Below, one piece after another: positions 1 through 7,285 of a stretch of 43,897 nt of DNA. The first letter of the stretch is position 1, and each line of letters begins with the position of its first letter. Below the pieces are notes generated by a model. It was given only the letters and a program-made list of their open reading frames with translations, was not told the origin of the DNA and did not search any database. This stretch comes from an uncultured Clostridia bacterium (lineage in GTDB: Bacteria; Bacillota_A; Clostridia; TANB77; CAG-508). The stretch covers positions 1 to 43,897 of the forward strand of contig CANQEA010000006.1 in assembly GCA_947594095.1 (NCBI GenBank), written 5' to 3'. Position numbers and translations under genes: made by a program.

Positions 1-408
1 GATTTAATTGAAAATATTGGCTCTGGTGTATTAAGAATTTTAGAAGCTTATGATAAAAGTTGTTTTAAATTTATGGATCATTTTTTAAGAGTTTCGTTTA
101 AATATAAAGAAAATCCATTTGATTACGAAGAAAAAACCCACAAGAAAACCACTAAGAAAACCGACAAGAAAACCACTAAGAAAATTAAAATAAAACCACA
201 AGAAAAAGATATTTTAAACTTCTGTAAAGAAGCTAAAACATTAAAAGAAATTACAAGTCATTTTGGATTTAAAGATATAGCAACTTTTAAGAAAAATTAT
301 ATAAATCCTTTATTAGAAAAAAGAGAGTTACAGTTAACAATACCTAATCAACCTAAAAATAGAAATCAAAAATATATTGCTAATTCACATATTAAAAAAC
401 TCACTTGA
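1..408 (+). CDS. C-terminal part of an AlbA_2/HATPase_c_4-type putative regulator (5' end outside window)
   Basis: Frame 1 is open from the first base, so the gene begins upstream of the window. The visible start, ENIGSGVLRILEAY, matches the end of the HATPase_c_4 (RecG-like, AlbA_2-associated) domain, where an E-x-I-G-S/T-G-x-x-R-I motif is typical. It is followed by a lysine/threonine linker built from four-residue repeats (KKTT, KKTD, KKTT) and a C-terminal segment of about 70 residues that looks like a winged helix (KEITSHFGFKDIATFKKNYI, then a strand-rich tail). Proteins of this family are putative transcriptional regulators or defence-associated factors; the function here is not known. 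An ATG at 73 could be mistaken for the start, but it lies inside the conserved domain. Family assignment is from motif memory only. Confidence 0.6.
   Translation, partial: DLIENIGSGVLRILEAYDKSCFKFMDHFLRVSFKYKENPFDYEEKTHKKTTKKTDKKTTKKIKIKPQEKDILNFCKEAKTLKEITSHFGFKDIATFKKNYINPLLEKRELQLTIPNQPKNRNQKYIANSHIKKLT
142..189 (+). repeat. 12-bp tandem repeat coding for KKT(T/D) units
   Basis: About four imperfect copies of a 12-base unit (AAGAAAACCACT and AAGAAAACCGAC alternating) encode the basic linker between the HATPase-like and winged-helix-like parts of the upstream gene. The copy number could change by slippage without breaking the frame. Confidence 0.7.
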
Positions 409-470
409 CATTTGTAAACAATCGTTTTGCAATTATGTCAAATCTAAAATAAAAAAAGGAGATGATAATA

Positions 471-887
471 ATGCATGATTTAGATAAAAATAATAAAACA
501 TTTGAAAATATAAAGCATATTGATGAAAATGGAGTTGAATTTTGGTATGCTAGAGAACTTATGAAAGTTTTAGAATATAATAAGTGGGAAAATTTTGAAA
601 AAGTAATCAATAAAGCTAAAGATGCATGTGAAAATAGTGGTATTAGTGTATTGGAACATTTTCCTGACGTCAGGAAGTTGTCAAAACGTGCTAATAATGC
701 TGAAATTGAAATTAAAGACTATAAATTAACTCGTTATGCTTGTTACTTAATAGCACAAAATGGAGATAGTAGGAAAAAAGTTATAGCTTTAGCACAAACA
801 TATTTCGCAGTTCAAACTAGAAGACAGGAAATAAGCGAAAAAGAGTATACTTCATTAACAGAAGATAAAAAGCTAGTTTTATTTTGA
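471..887 (+). pseudogene. dinD: Truncated DinD-like (DNA-damage-inducible protein D) N-terminal domain
   Basis: The protein resembles the N-terminal half of DinD: the segment ENGVEFWYARELMKVLEY, then LTRYACYLIAQNGD and AQTYFAVQTRRQE, which are hallmarks of the family. DinD is usually around 270-290 residues. Here the reading frame stops after about 138 residues, at the point where homologues continue through a conserved EYTSLTEDE..LF region, and the DNA after the stop does not encode the remainder. It is therefore a 3'-truncated copy. The start is set at 471 because the AAAGGAG site at about 455-461 abuts the earlier ATG at 462 but lies a proper 9 bases from 471. There is no CGG codon at the break, so this truncation differs from the CGG-type frameshifts elsewhere in the window. 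The remaining domain could still fold. Confidence 0.65.
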
Positions 888-903
888 ACTAACTTTTTCT
901 TTC

Positions 904-932
904 TTTACAAATAGGAAATATTATGTTATTAT
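904..932 (+). promoter_or_regulatory. Sigma-A-type promoter for the small membrane protein gene
   Basis: TTTACA (904-909) and TATTAT (927-932) are separated by exactly 17 bases. Transcription would start near 940 and run through the structured leader into the gene at 1028. Confidence 0.55.
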
Positions 933-950
933 ATATAGGAAAAGCGGTAG

Positions 951-994
951 TATGCTTTCCAAAATTAAGGAAAGCATAACCTTCCTTAATTTTG
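951..994 (+). promoter_or_regulatory. Leader with two mutually exclusive hairpins
   Basis: Hairpin A pairs TATGCTTTCC (951-960) with GGAAAGCATA (969-978), a perfect 10 bp. Hairpin B pairs CAAAATTAAGG (960-970) with CCTTAATTTTG (984-994), a perfect 11 bp. They share bases 960 and 969-970, so only one can form at a time. No T-run follows hairpin B, so a classic terminator is unlikely. Control of translation or RNA stability is more plausible, since the AAAGGAGGG ribosome binding site lies about 20 bases downstream. The ligand or trigger is unknown. Confidence 0.5.
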
Positions 995-1027
995 AATTAA
1001 TTAATCAAAAGAAAGGAGGGAAAAGCT

Positions 1028-1516
1028 ATGAAAGGCAAAAAAAGATTGCAATTGGTAAATGAACGTGGTGCTTTGACTGGGCTTGGATTTTGGGTATGTA
1101 TTTTTGTTCCCATACTATTATGGTCAATAATTATATGGGCTGGAATGACTAAAATAGGGCAATTCCAAACTCAGGAGGTATGTGTAGGACAAGAAATACG
1201 GATTTCGACGGATTCTAGCATTATGGATTCGTTAAAATTTCCAGCTCAACTATCTATATTAGACAAAACTGATAATTATATTAGTTTTGTTGCAAGAGAA
1301 GCTGGAACTTATCATATAGGTATTGATATGTATCCAAGATACTATATAAAAGCCAAAGAAGGTACCTACGACTCTTGTATCATTTTGCAAAATTATTCAT
1401 ACTTTTGGGTAACGGTCATTAGTCTTGGGTATATAGCGATATGCTTTTTAGGTATGATCATTAGCATATTCTTTATGTCCTGGATTACAGGTAAAAAACA
1501 TCCAAAACAAGAATAA
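1028..1516 (+). CDS. Small membrane protein of unknown family with two transmembrane helices
   Basis: This 162-residue protein has a basic N-terminus, a hydrophobic helix at about residues 20-42, an extracellular or periplasm-facing middle domain of about 75 residues rich in beta-strand-like sequence, and a second hydrophobic helix at about 127-152 followed by a short basic tail. A strong AAAGGAGGG site precedes the ATG. I do not recognise the family. Its codon use is richer in G and C than the neighbours (GGG, TCG, ACG, CCC, CAG). It contains the only in-frame CGG codon I found that is not associated with a frameshift (1199-1201, codon 58); shifting there leads quickly to a stop, so the zero frame is clearly the coding one. 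It has its own promoter, leader and terminator, which fits a recently acquired single-gene unit. Confidence 0.65.
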   Translation: MKGKKRLQLVNERGALTGLGFWVCIFVPILLWSIIIWAGMTKIGQFQTQEVCVGQEIRISTDSSIMDSLKFPAQLSILDKTDNYISFVAREAGTYHIGIDMYPRYYIKAKEGTYDSCIILQNYSYFWVTVISLGYIAICFLGMIISIFFMSWITGKKHPKQE

Positions 1517-1528
1517 GCTCTTTCAAAA

Positions 1529-1560
1529 AATGACTTTAGCACTTGCTAAAGTCATTTTTA
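1529..1560 (+). terminator. Rho-independent terminator
   Basis: A perfect 12-bp stem (AATGACTTTAGC, 1529-1540, with its complement at 1545-1556) with a 4-base loop is followed by a T-run. It lies 12 bases after the stop of the small membrane protein gene. Confidence 0.85.
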
Positions 1561-1617
1561 TGTATAGAAAATGGTCGGGAAAAATTCTTTTTATTAAATT
1601 TTTAAATCATTTAAAAT

Positions 1618-2700
1618 TTATTCAATATAATTATTTTTCTTTTTTCTTGATGGAATTAAAAACAACGCTCCTACTATTATTGGCAAATAAAAAGTATATA
1701 ATCTCCAAAATAAAATAGACATATTTATTGTACCATTTTTAAATATAGAGTTAAACATTACCCAGAAGCCACCCTCTGCACCACCTCCAGAGCCAGGTGT
1801 TGGAATAAATGTCATAATTAATAGTAAAAATGCTTGTGCAGGTATTATTTGCCAAAAACTTACACCAGAATTTCCAAAAGCGCGATATACCATATATGTA
1901 ATAGAGTAATAGAATAAACTTTGTAAAATTGCAATTACAAACATTTTAAAAACCATTAGTTTTTCGTCTTTCATTATTTTAAATTGTTCATTAAAATTTG
2001 TAATGCTTTTATCTAATTTTTCTATTGTTCTTTCTGGATTTTTTATTATTCTTATTTTTCCTAATAGTTTTATAATTGGAGTTGTAATCCACGTAATAAA
2101 TTCTTTTTTTATGCCTGCTAGTATTACTACAATAATTGCTAGTATATTTACACCAAATCCAACTATTGCGACCCATAGAAAATCATTCATTAAACCTGCG
2201 AAAAAATCAAATTGTGAAATAATAACTACTAATGTAAAAACTACTAATGCTATTTGGGTTATTATAAATTTAAGTGCAAAAACAGACAAAGAATCACTTA
2301 CACGTTTTCCGGTTTTAGTAAGTTCATATGCCTGCATAGGCTGTCCACCTGAAGAAAAAGGAGTAATGTTATTAAATAATTGACCTATCATTGCTGTTCT
2401 AAAAGATGTTGCAAATGTGTTATCTTTATATAATCTTTTTAATGGTATATGAATGTTCAATGCTTCACATATCCAGTGAAGTATTAAACATACTACTCCT
2501 GCTAACACCCATCTATAGTCAACATTGCTTAGTAAATATACAATATTATCTATACCATCTACTACAAGCATATATATAAACAAACCTACAAAAATTCCAA
2601 TTATTAAAATAAAATTGAATATAGTTAGTTTTTTGTTTGGTTTTTTTATTTCTTCTTGTATATTTTCACTTTCAATTTCATTTACGTCCTTCTCTTCCAT
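1618..2700 (-). CDS. YbhN/UPF0104-type membrane protein (LPG synthase TM-like, flippase-like)
   Basis: The protein has 360 residues with a charged cytosolic N-terminus (about 25 residues) and roughly eight hydrophobic segments. The motif PTPGSGGGAEGGFWVMF near residue 310 and ITPFSSGGQPMQAYEL near residue 115 are characteristic of the LPG_synthase_TM family (PF03706), which covers the membrane half of MprF and the stand-alone YbhN proteins. Members are thought to move or modify lipids across the membrane; the substrate here is unknown. There is no lysyl-transferase domain, so aminoacyl-phospholipid synthesis is not implied. The start fits a GGAGG site 7 bases upstream. The gene is single and faces the rightward small gene at 1028, whose terminator lies between them. 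Confidence 0.85.
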   Translation of the reverse strand: MEEKDVNEIESENIQEEIKKPNKKLTIFNFILIIGIFVGLFIYMLVVDGIDNIVYLLSNVDYRWVLAGVVCLILHWICEALNIHIPLKRLYKDNTFATSFRTAMIGQLFNNITPFSSGGQPMQAYELTKTGKRVSDSLSVFALKFIITQIALVVFTLVVIISQFDFFAGLMNDFLWVAIVGFGVNILAIIVVILAGIKKEFITWITTPIIKLLGKIRIIKNPERTIEKLDKSITNFNEQFKIMKDEKLMVFKMFVIAILQSLFYYSITYMVYRAFGNSGVSFWQIIPAQAFLLLIMTFIPTPGSGGGAEGGFWVMFNSIFKNGTINMSILFWRLYTFYLPIIVGALFLIPSRKKKNNYIE

Positions 2701-2894
2701 AAACGACCTCCAACTAATTCAAATTATACTTTATCTGTAATAAAAAATCAATACGTTTTTTATTAGAACATAAATAATATATGTGTATAAAGACAAAAAG
2801 TAATAAATAAAATTTCTAGTACATATTTTAAAATGTTTCTTTAAATATATACCGTAAATAAGGCTTTATATAGCTGTAAATGAGGCTTTAGATA

Positions 2895-2923
2895 TTGACA
2901 TTTACATAAAAATATGATAATAT
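2895..2923 (+). promoter_or_regulatory. Consensus promoter for the gene at 3040
   Basis: A perfect TTGACA (2895-2900) is followed after 17 bases by TAATAT (2918-2923). The predicted transcript begins around 2930, giving a 5' leader of about 110 bases. Confidence 0.7.
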
Positions 2924-2954
2924 ATTTTTATCAATAAACTAGTGCAAATAACTA

Positions 2955-3007
2955 GTATATTGTAGGATTTGGTGTTGTCTTAAAGACATGTGCAGACGCC
3001 AATATAC
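2955..3007 (+). promoter_or_regulatory. Structured leader RNA candidate
   Basis: A closing stem GTATATTG (2955-2962) with CAATATAC (3000-3007) encloses GGTGTT (2971-2976), which can pair with GACGCC (2995-3000) using wobble pairs and competes for base 3000. A small GTCT/AGAC hairpin lies at 2977-2987. A pair of ACTAGT palindromes precedes it. The ribosome binding site GGAGGG follows at about 3027. I do not recognise a known riboswitch class. Confidence 0.4.
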
Positions 3008-3039
3008 CTTTAAAATAATTATTTTGGAGGGATTCTTAT

Positions 3040-3360
3040 ATGAAACCAATTTTTGAGTCATCTATACAGCAGGTAGAAACTGGATATCTCTTTTCTTGTC
3101 GTCGTCATAATGGCTATGAATATAATATCCAGGTAGATACTGAAGGCAATGTCACCATGGCTGATTATGGTAGCATTAACGGTTTATGTAGAGCAACACC
3201 GGAAGAAGAAAAGTTTGACAGAACCGTACAGATTGCAATGGAAGGAATACTGTCTGAAAACAAAGACGAATTTATTAAGATGAGAGATCATCTTAACGAC
3301 AAATTCCGAAACATAGCAGAAAGCATAAGGTTAGAGAAAAAGTCAAATTATGACTTCTAA
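3040..3360 (+). CDS. Small soluble protein of unknown function
   Basis: This 106-residue protein has no signal peptide or membrane segment. The first half is strand-like (ETGYLFSCRRHNGYEYNIQV, with two cysteines in the whole protein) and the second half helical and charged. A GGAGGG site lies 9 bases before the ATG. It uses CGT, CGA, GGC and CCG codons more freely than the neighbouring genes, like the gene at 1028. It is also a single-gene unit with a consensus promoter, a structured leader and its own strong terminator. I do not recognise the family. Acquisition by transfer is an inference from composition only. Confidence 0.6.
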   Translation: MKPIFESSIQQVETGYLFSCRRHNGYEYNIQVDTEGNVTMADYGSINGLCRATPEEEKFDRTVQIAMEGILSENKDEFIKMRDHLNDKFRNIAESIRLEKKSNYDF

Positions 3361-3375
3361 TATGCTCATTATACT

Positions 3376-3410
3376 AAAAAGCTTCCGTCTGCACCGGAAG
3401 CTTTTTCTTT
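3376..3410. terminator. Bidirectional terminator
   Basis: A 12-bp perfect stem (AAAAAGCTTCCG, 3376-3387, and its complement at 3395-3406) with a 7-base loop has A- and T-runs on both sides. It can end the rightward gene at 3040 and the leftward por operon, which stops at 3432. Confidence 0.85.
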
Positions 3411-3431
3411 TAAATTTCATTTGAGTTTTCT

Positions 3432-4376
3432 TTATCTATTTGTTATTTCTTCTAGTTTTAGTAATTCTTCCCATCTAGAGTCAACTTCTTTTTGGAATTC
3501 TTCTATCATCCACTCATTTCCTGGTTTAAACATATGTTTAAATCTCTTTTGTGGTTTTAAGAATTCTTCAATTGGTAATTTTTTAGCTGGTTTATATGTT
3601 ATATGGTAAACACCATTTTCTACTTCATATAAAGGCCAATAGCATGTTTCCACTGCTAATTTATTTATTTGCATTAAACTATCTGTTGGATATCCCCATC
3701 CTCTAGGACATGGTGCTAAAACATTTAAAAATGCTGGTCCTTCTGTATAAATTGCTTTTTCTGCCTTTTCATAAAGGTCTTTAAAGTTCATATATCCAAT
3801 AGTCTGTGCAACATAAGGGATATGATGACTTTCCATGATTTTTGCTAAGTCTTTTCTAGATTGCATTTTTCCTGGAATTACTGTACCAGCAGGAGATGTT
3901 GTTGTATCTGCAAATTTTGGTGTTGCAGAAGAACGTTGAATTCCTGTGTTCATATATGCACCATTATCATAACATACATAAACCATATCATGACCACGTT
4001 CCATAGCTCCTGATAAACTTTGAAGTCCTATATCATATGTTCCACCATCTCCACCAAATGCGATAAATTTAGTGGTATTATTTATTTTTCCTTGTTTTTT
4101 CATAGATTGATATGCAGCTTCTGCACCTGAAAGTGTTGCTCCTGCACATTCAAATGCTGTATGAATAAATGAATCTGTCCAAGATGTGTAAGGATAAATA
4201 AATGTTGATACTTCCATACATCCAGTAGCACAAGCAACAACTGCATGGTCATCTTCTTTTAATGCTCTCATAACGTGTCTTGCAACAGGTGGTGCTCCAC
4301 AACCTGCACACATTCTGTGTCCATATGTAAATCTTGATGGTTTGTTTGCAACTATTTCTTTTACATTATATGCCAT
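3432..4376 (-). CDS. porB: Pyruvate:ferredoxin oxidoreductase, beta subunit (TPP-binding)
   Basis: This is the last gene of a four-gene operon. The 314-residue protein carries the N-terminal cluster-ligand motif HRMCAGCGAPPVARHV (CxxC, about residues 20-35), a further cysteine pair region (ACATGCME), and the thiamine-diphosphate site GDGGTYDIGLQSLSGA with the following DNxxYxNTGxQ segment. With alpha, gamma and delta it converts pyruvate, CoA and oxidised ferredoxin to acetyl-CoA, CO2 and reduced ferredoxin in the cytosol. A C-terminal helical extension rich in charged residues follows. Its ATG overlaps the alpha-subunit stop by one base, indicating translational coupling. A 2-oxoisovalerate-type substrate cannot be excluded from sequence alone. 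Confidence 0.9.
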   Translation of the reverse strand: MAYNVKEIVANKPSRFTYGHRMCAGCGAPPVARHVMRALKEDDHAVVACATGCMEVSTFIYPYTSWTDSFIHTAFECAGATLSGAEAAYQSMKKQGKINNTTKFIAFGGDGGTYDIGLQSLSGAMERGHDMVYVCYDNGAYMNTGIQRSSATPKFADTTTSPAGTVIPGKMQSRKDLAKIMESHHIPYVAQTIGYMNFKDLYEKAEKAIYTEGPAFLNVLAPCPRGWGYPTDSLMQINKLAVETCYWPLYEVENGVYHITYKPAKKLPIEEFLKPQKRFKHMFKPGNEWMIEEFQKEVDSRWEELLKLEEITNR

Positions 4377-5569
4377 TATTTATTATCCCCCTTTCTTAGT
4401 CCTAGATATCTATAAGGATTTTCTGCTTTACCAGATTTAACAATTTCTTGTAAATCTTTATATACACTTTCGATATCTTCTGCTTTTGTATCTCTTCCAC
4501 CTATACCATAAATATAATTTACAGTAGGTACATTTTTTTGATTTACGTACATAGCACTTGTTACATCTTCAAATAAAGCTCCTCCTGCCCCATTTAATGA
4601 ATCTGCTTTATCTAAAACAGCAACTGCTTTTAAGTGTGATAAACTTTCTGCAATTTCTTCTACTGGGAATGGTCTAAACATTCTAATTTTTAGAAGTCCT
4701 GCTTTAATTCCTTGACTTCTTAAATTATCTACTACAAATTTAGTAGTTCCAGCTGTTGAGTTCATACAAACAATAGCGATTTCTGCATCATCTAATTTGT
4801 ATTCTTCAAAGAATCCATATTTTCTTCCTGTCATTTTTTCAAAGTCTTTTGAAACTTCTTCGATTACTTTTTTAGCATTTTTCATAGCTATTGCTTGTTG
4901 TGCTTTATGTTCAAATAAATATGCTTGAAGGTCTAATGGTCCTACTGCAATTGGTTCTTTATCATTTAATAAGTAATGTTCTGGTTTATAAGTTCCAACA
5001 AATTCTTTTACTTTATCATCTTCTACAAGTTCTATGTTTTCAATAGAATGAGAAGTAATAAATCCATCTTGACATACCATTAAAGGTAACATTACATCTT
5101 TGTGTTCTGCTATTCTGTGTGCCATTAGAGTATTATCATATGCTTCTTGGTTATTTTCAGAAAATAACATTATCCAACCTGCATCTCTTACTCCCATTGC
5201 ATCTGAATGGTCACAATGGATATTTAATGGTCCTGATACTGCACGGTTTACTAAAGATAATACTATTGGTAGTCTTAAACTAGATGCAATATAAATCATT
5301 TCCCACATTAAAGATAATCCATTTGCAGAAGTCGCTGTCATTGCTCTTGCTCCTGCTGCTTCTGCTCCAATACATGCAGACATTGCACTATGTTCACTTT
5401 CTACTGCAACAAATTCTGTATCTACTGCTCCATTTGCTACAAATGTTGAAAAGTATTGTGGTATTTCAGTAGAAGGTGTAATTGGAAATGCTGCAACTAC
5501 ATCTGGATTAATTTGTTTCATGGCAATAGCTGCTGCTTCATTACCACTTAATCTTTCTCTAATTCCCAT
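4376..5569 (-). CDS. porA: Pyruvate:ferredoxin oxidoreductase, alpha subunit
   Basis: This 397-residue protein begins with the pyrimidine-binding domain seen in POR alpha subunits (GNEAAAIAMKQINPDVVAAF, then ITPSTEIPQ and the conserved ESEHSAMSACIGAEAAGARA segment), followed by a C-terminal transketolase-like domain (LKIRMFRPFPVEEIAESL). It pairs with the beta subunit to form the catalytic site around thiamine diphosphate. The gene starts 3 bases after the delta stop and overlaps the beta start, so all four subunits are made from one message. The length is normal for the four-subunit (GDAB) form found in anaerobes such as Thermotoga and archaea; many clostridia have the fused single-chain enzyme instead. 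Confidence 0.9.
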   Translation of the reverse strand: MGIRERLSGNEAAAIAMKQINPDVVAAFPITPSTEIPQYFSTFVANGAVDTEFVAVESEHSAMSACIGAEAAGARAMTATSANGLSLMWEMIYIASSLRLPIVLSLVNRAVSGPLNIHCDHSDAMGVRDAGWIMLFSENNQEAYDNTLMAHRIAEHKDVMLPLMVCQDGFITSHSIENIELVEDDKVKEFVGTYKPEHYLLNDKEPIAVGPLDLQAYLFEHKAQQAIAMKNAKKVIEEVSKDFEKMTGRKYGFFEEYKLDDAEIAIVCMNSTAGTTKFVVDNLRSQGIKAGLLKIRMFRPFPVEEIAESLSHLKAVAVLDKADSLNGAGGALFEDVTSAMYVNQKNVPTVNYIYGIGGRDTKAEDIESVYKDLQEIVKSGKAENPYRYLGLRKGDNK

Positions 5570-5572
5570 ATT

Positions 5573-5869
5573 CTACACACCTTCTTCCTTCATTTCTATT
5601 GCTTTAAATGGACAAACTTTTGCACATACTCCACATCCTTTGCAATAGTCAAAATTAAAATCTTCTCTTTTCATTTCTTTATTTACTGGAATAGCATCAT
5701 CTGGGCAAACTGGAAAACATAGTCCACATTGTTTACAATTTTCTTTTATAAATACTGGTCTTGCGCTTCTCCAATCCCCTGTTTTAAATTCTCTTGCATT
5801 TCCAGCTGTATAAATATCACCACCTGGAGTTAGTTCTTCCATTGTGGTTTTTGGATTTATTTTTGTCAT
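5573..5869 (-). CDS. porD: Pyruvate:ferredoxin oxidoreductase, delta subunit (2x[4Fe-4S])
   Basis: This 98-residue ferredoxin-like subunit has two complete cluster motifs, CKQCGLCFPVCP (about residues 46-57) and CKGCGVCAKVCP (about 76-87), each CxxCxxCxxxCP. It carries electrons from the catalytic subunits to external ferredoxin. The start overlaps the gamma stop by 4 bases (ATGA), typical of coupled translation. Confidence 0.92.
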   Translation of the reverse strand: MTKINPKTTMEELTPGGDIYTAGNAREFKTGDWRSARPVFIKENCKQCGLCFPVCPDDAIPVNKEMKREDFNFDYCKGCGVCAKVCPFKAIEMKEEGV

Positions 5870-6444
5870 ATCTTTTTTACCTCCTTTAATGCTAATTCTA
5901 AAGCTTTCATGTTACCTTCGATTACTTCTGGTTTCTTTGCAAATTTGTGTTTGAAAGATCCTTTCATATCTTCTAGTAAAGCTTCGTCTGTCATAATTCC
6001 ACTTACATGCACAATTGCTGCAAGCATAGGAGTATTTGGAAAATATCTTCCAAGTGCTTCTTCTGATATTTTTCTAGCATCAATGGTGTAAATATCACCA
6101 TTATATCCTTTTAAAACGTTCCTTAAGTATTCTGGTGATTTTGTTGTATTAATTACAATTGCTCCACTTTCTTTTAATCCTGCTGTTACATCTACTGTTT
6201 CAAGAAGGGTATCATCAACTACTACAACATAATCTGGTTCATAAATATTGCTATGAATGGTAATTGGGTTACTACTAATTCTGTTATATGCAGTAATAGG
6301 AGCTCCCATTCTTTCTGGTCCATATTCAGGAAATCCTTGAATGTATTTTCCTGTGTTAAAAGCAGCGTCTGCCAATAACAATGATGCTGTTTTAGCACCT
6401 TGACCACCTCTACCGTGCCACCTAATTTCAATTAAATTATCCAT
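5866..6444 (-). CDS. porG: Pyruvate:ferredoxin oxidoreductase, gamma subunit
   Basis: This is the first gene of the por operon. The 192-residue protein opens with IRWHGRGGQGAKTASLLLA, the signature of the POR/KOR gamma domain, and continues with EYGPERMGAPITAYNRIS, also diagnostic. It contributes to CoA binding and assembly of the complex. The start follows an AAGGAGGAA site. The promoter at 6484-6512 lies just upstream, so transcription of the whole G-D-A-B set likely begins near 6477. The domain is of normal length with no anomalies. Confidence 0.92.
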   Translation of the reverse strand: MDNLIEIRWHGRGGQGAKTASLLLADAAFNTGKYIQGFPEYGPERMGAPITAYNRISSNPITIHSNIYEPDYVVVVDDTLLETVDVTAGLKESGAIVINTTKSPEYLRNVLKGYNGDIYTIDARKISEEALGRYFPNTPMLAAIVHVSGIMTDEALLEDMKGSFKHKFAKKPEVIEGNMKALELALKEVKKI

Positions 6445-6483
6445 TGTTTAGCATTCCTCCTTTTTCGTTTTATTTACGTTTTT

Positions 6484-6512
6484 AGTATATGCCTAAATGA
6501 CAATATTGTCAA
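6484..6512 (-). promoter_or_regulatory. por operon promoter with palindrome over the -35
   Basis: On the minus strand, TTGACA (6512-6507) and TATACT (6489-6484) are 17 bases apart. The -35 is part of a perfect 14-bp palindrome, TGACAATATTGTCA (6498-6511), which could be a repressor site. It does not match the Rex consensus closely enough for me to name the regulator. Confidence 0.7.
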
Positions 6513-6525
6513 GAATGTTTTGAAC

Positions 6526-6562
6526 TAAAAAAGATGTTTTTTGGGTCTGTTCAAAAAACATC
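6526..6562 (-). terminator. Terminator of the small acidic protein gene
   Basis: An 11-bp stem (GATGTTTTTTG, 6533-6543, and its complement at 6552-6562) is followed on the minus strand by a T-run at 6532-6526. It lies just past the stop at 6586. Confidence 0.8.
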
Positions 6563-6585
6563 AAAATTTTTAAGCTGAAGAGTTT

Positions 6586-6780
6586 TTATTCTTCATTTTC
6601 TTCATTTTCTTCATTTTTATCTTCTTCTTTTTCTTCTTTTTTGCTTTCTTTTGGCATAATTATATTTGTTGGCTTTTTATTTTTAGGAACTCCACCTTGA
6701 TTAATATGTTCATATACTGGCGAAATGTCAAGATTTGTTCCATCTCCTGAAACAACTTCTAGTTCTTTATTATCTTCCAT
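6586..6780 (-). CDS. Small acidic protein of unknown function
   Basis: The 64-residue protein has a short ordered-looking start (EVVSGDGTNLDISPVYEHI) and a highly charged, probably disordered tail made mostly of Lys, Glu and Asn. The ATG at 6780 is preferred over an in-frame ATG at 6819 because an AAAGGAG site lies about 12 bases before it and the leader before it is not protein-like. The motif SGDGxNLDISPVYEH looks conserved to me from low-GC clostridial genomes, but I cannot assign a domain. It sits alone between the por promoter and the surface-protein gene, with its own terminator. Confidence 0.6.
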   Translation of the reverse strand: MEDNKELEVVSGDGTNLDISPVYEHINQGGVPKNKKPTNIIMPKESKKEEKEEDKNEENEENEE

Positions 6781-6840
6781 AAAAACATCCATCTCCTTTA
6801 ATACTTGTATACAACTCATCTCTTACAATTTAATATTAGC

Positions 6841-7285
6841 ATATTATTTTAAAAAATACAAGTACATTTTTATATTGTATTTTTAATTTTAATTTTTTTA
6901 TGTAAAATAGTTGACAATTTTTTCCAAAGGTGTTAAACTATGTATGATTTAGTTTATCATTTTTAATTATCAATTTTTTATATCATAGTTTTTTAGAATA
7001 TTTAATCTAAAAATCTCACTTATTCCTACCTAAAAGTATAAAATTATAAAATTATCAATATTTTTTTACAAAGTTACCCCCAAAAAGTATTCGATTAATA
7101 AGATTTTAACAATATATAAATTTACGATCGTTATATTTATCCATCAAATCCCTTATTCGATAATAAAACGGTTATGCAAATTTCCTACACATATTATAAT
7201 AGGAAAATAACTTTTCCTATTATATAAATTTTGTATAGTTAAAAATGATAGCTAAATCAAATATAAATTAATGGAGGATTATAAT
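6841..7285 (+). promoter_or_regulatory. Long intergenic region and leader of the surface-protein gene
   Basis: A good promoter, TTGACA (6911-6916) and TAAACT (6934-6939) with 17-base spacing, would give a leader of about 340 bases. A weaker promoter may lie closer (TTATGC 7172-7177, TATAAT 7195-7200). Its -10 enters a perfect 12-bp inverted repeat, ATAATAGGAAAA (7196-7207) with TTTTCCTATTAT (7212-7223), a possible operator or hairpin. I see no reading frame or known RNA in the rest, which is almost pure A and T. Confidence 0.45.

Noticed and set aside
6498..6511. Rex operator upstream of por
   Set aside because: The palindrome lacks the TTGTTAA...TTAACAA pattern, so the regulator cannot be named.
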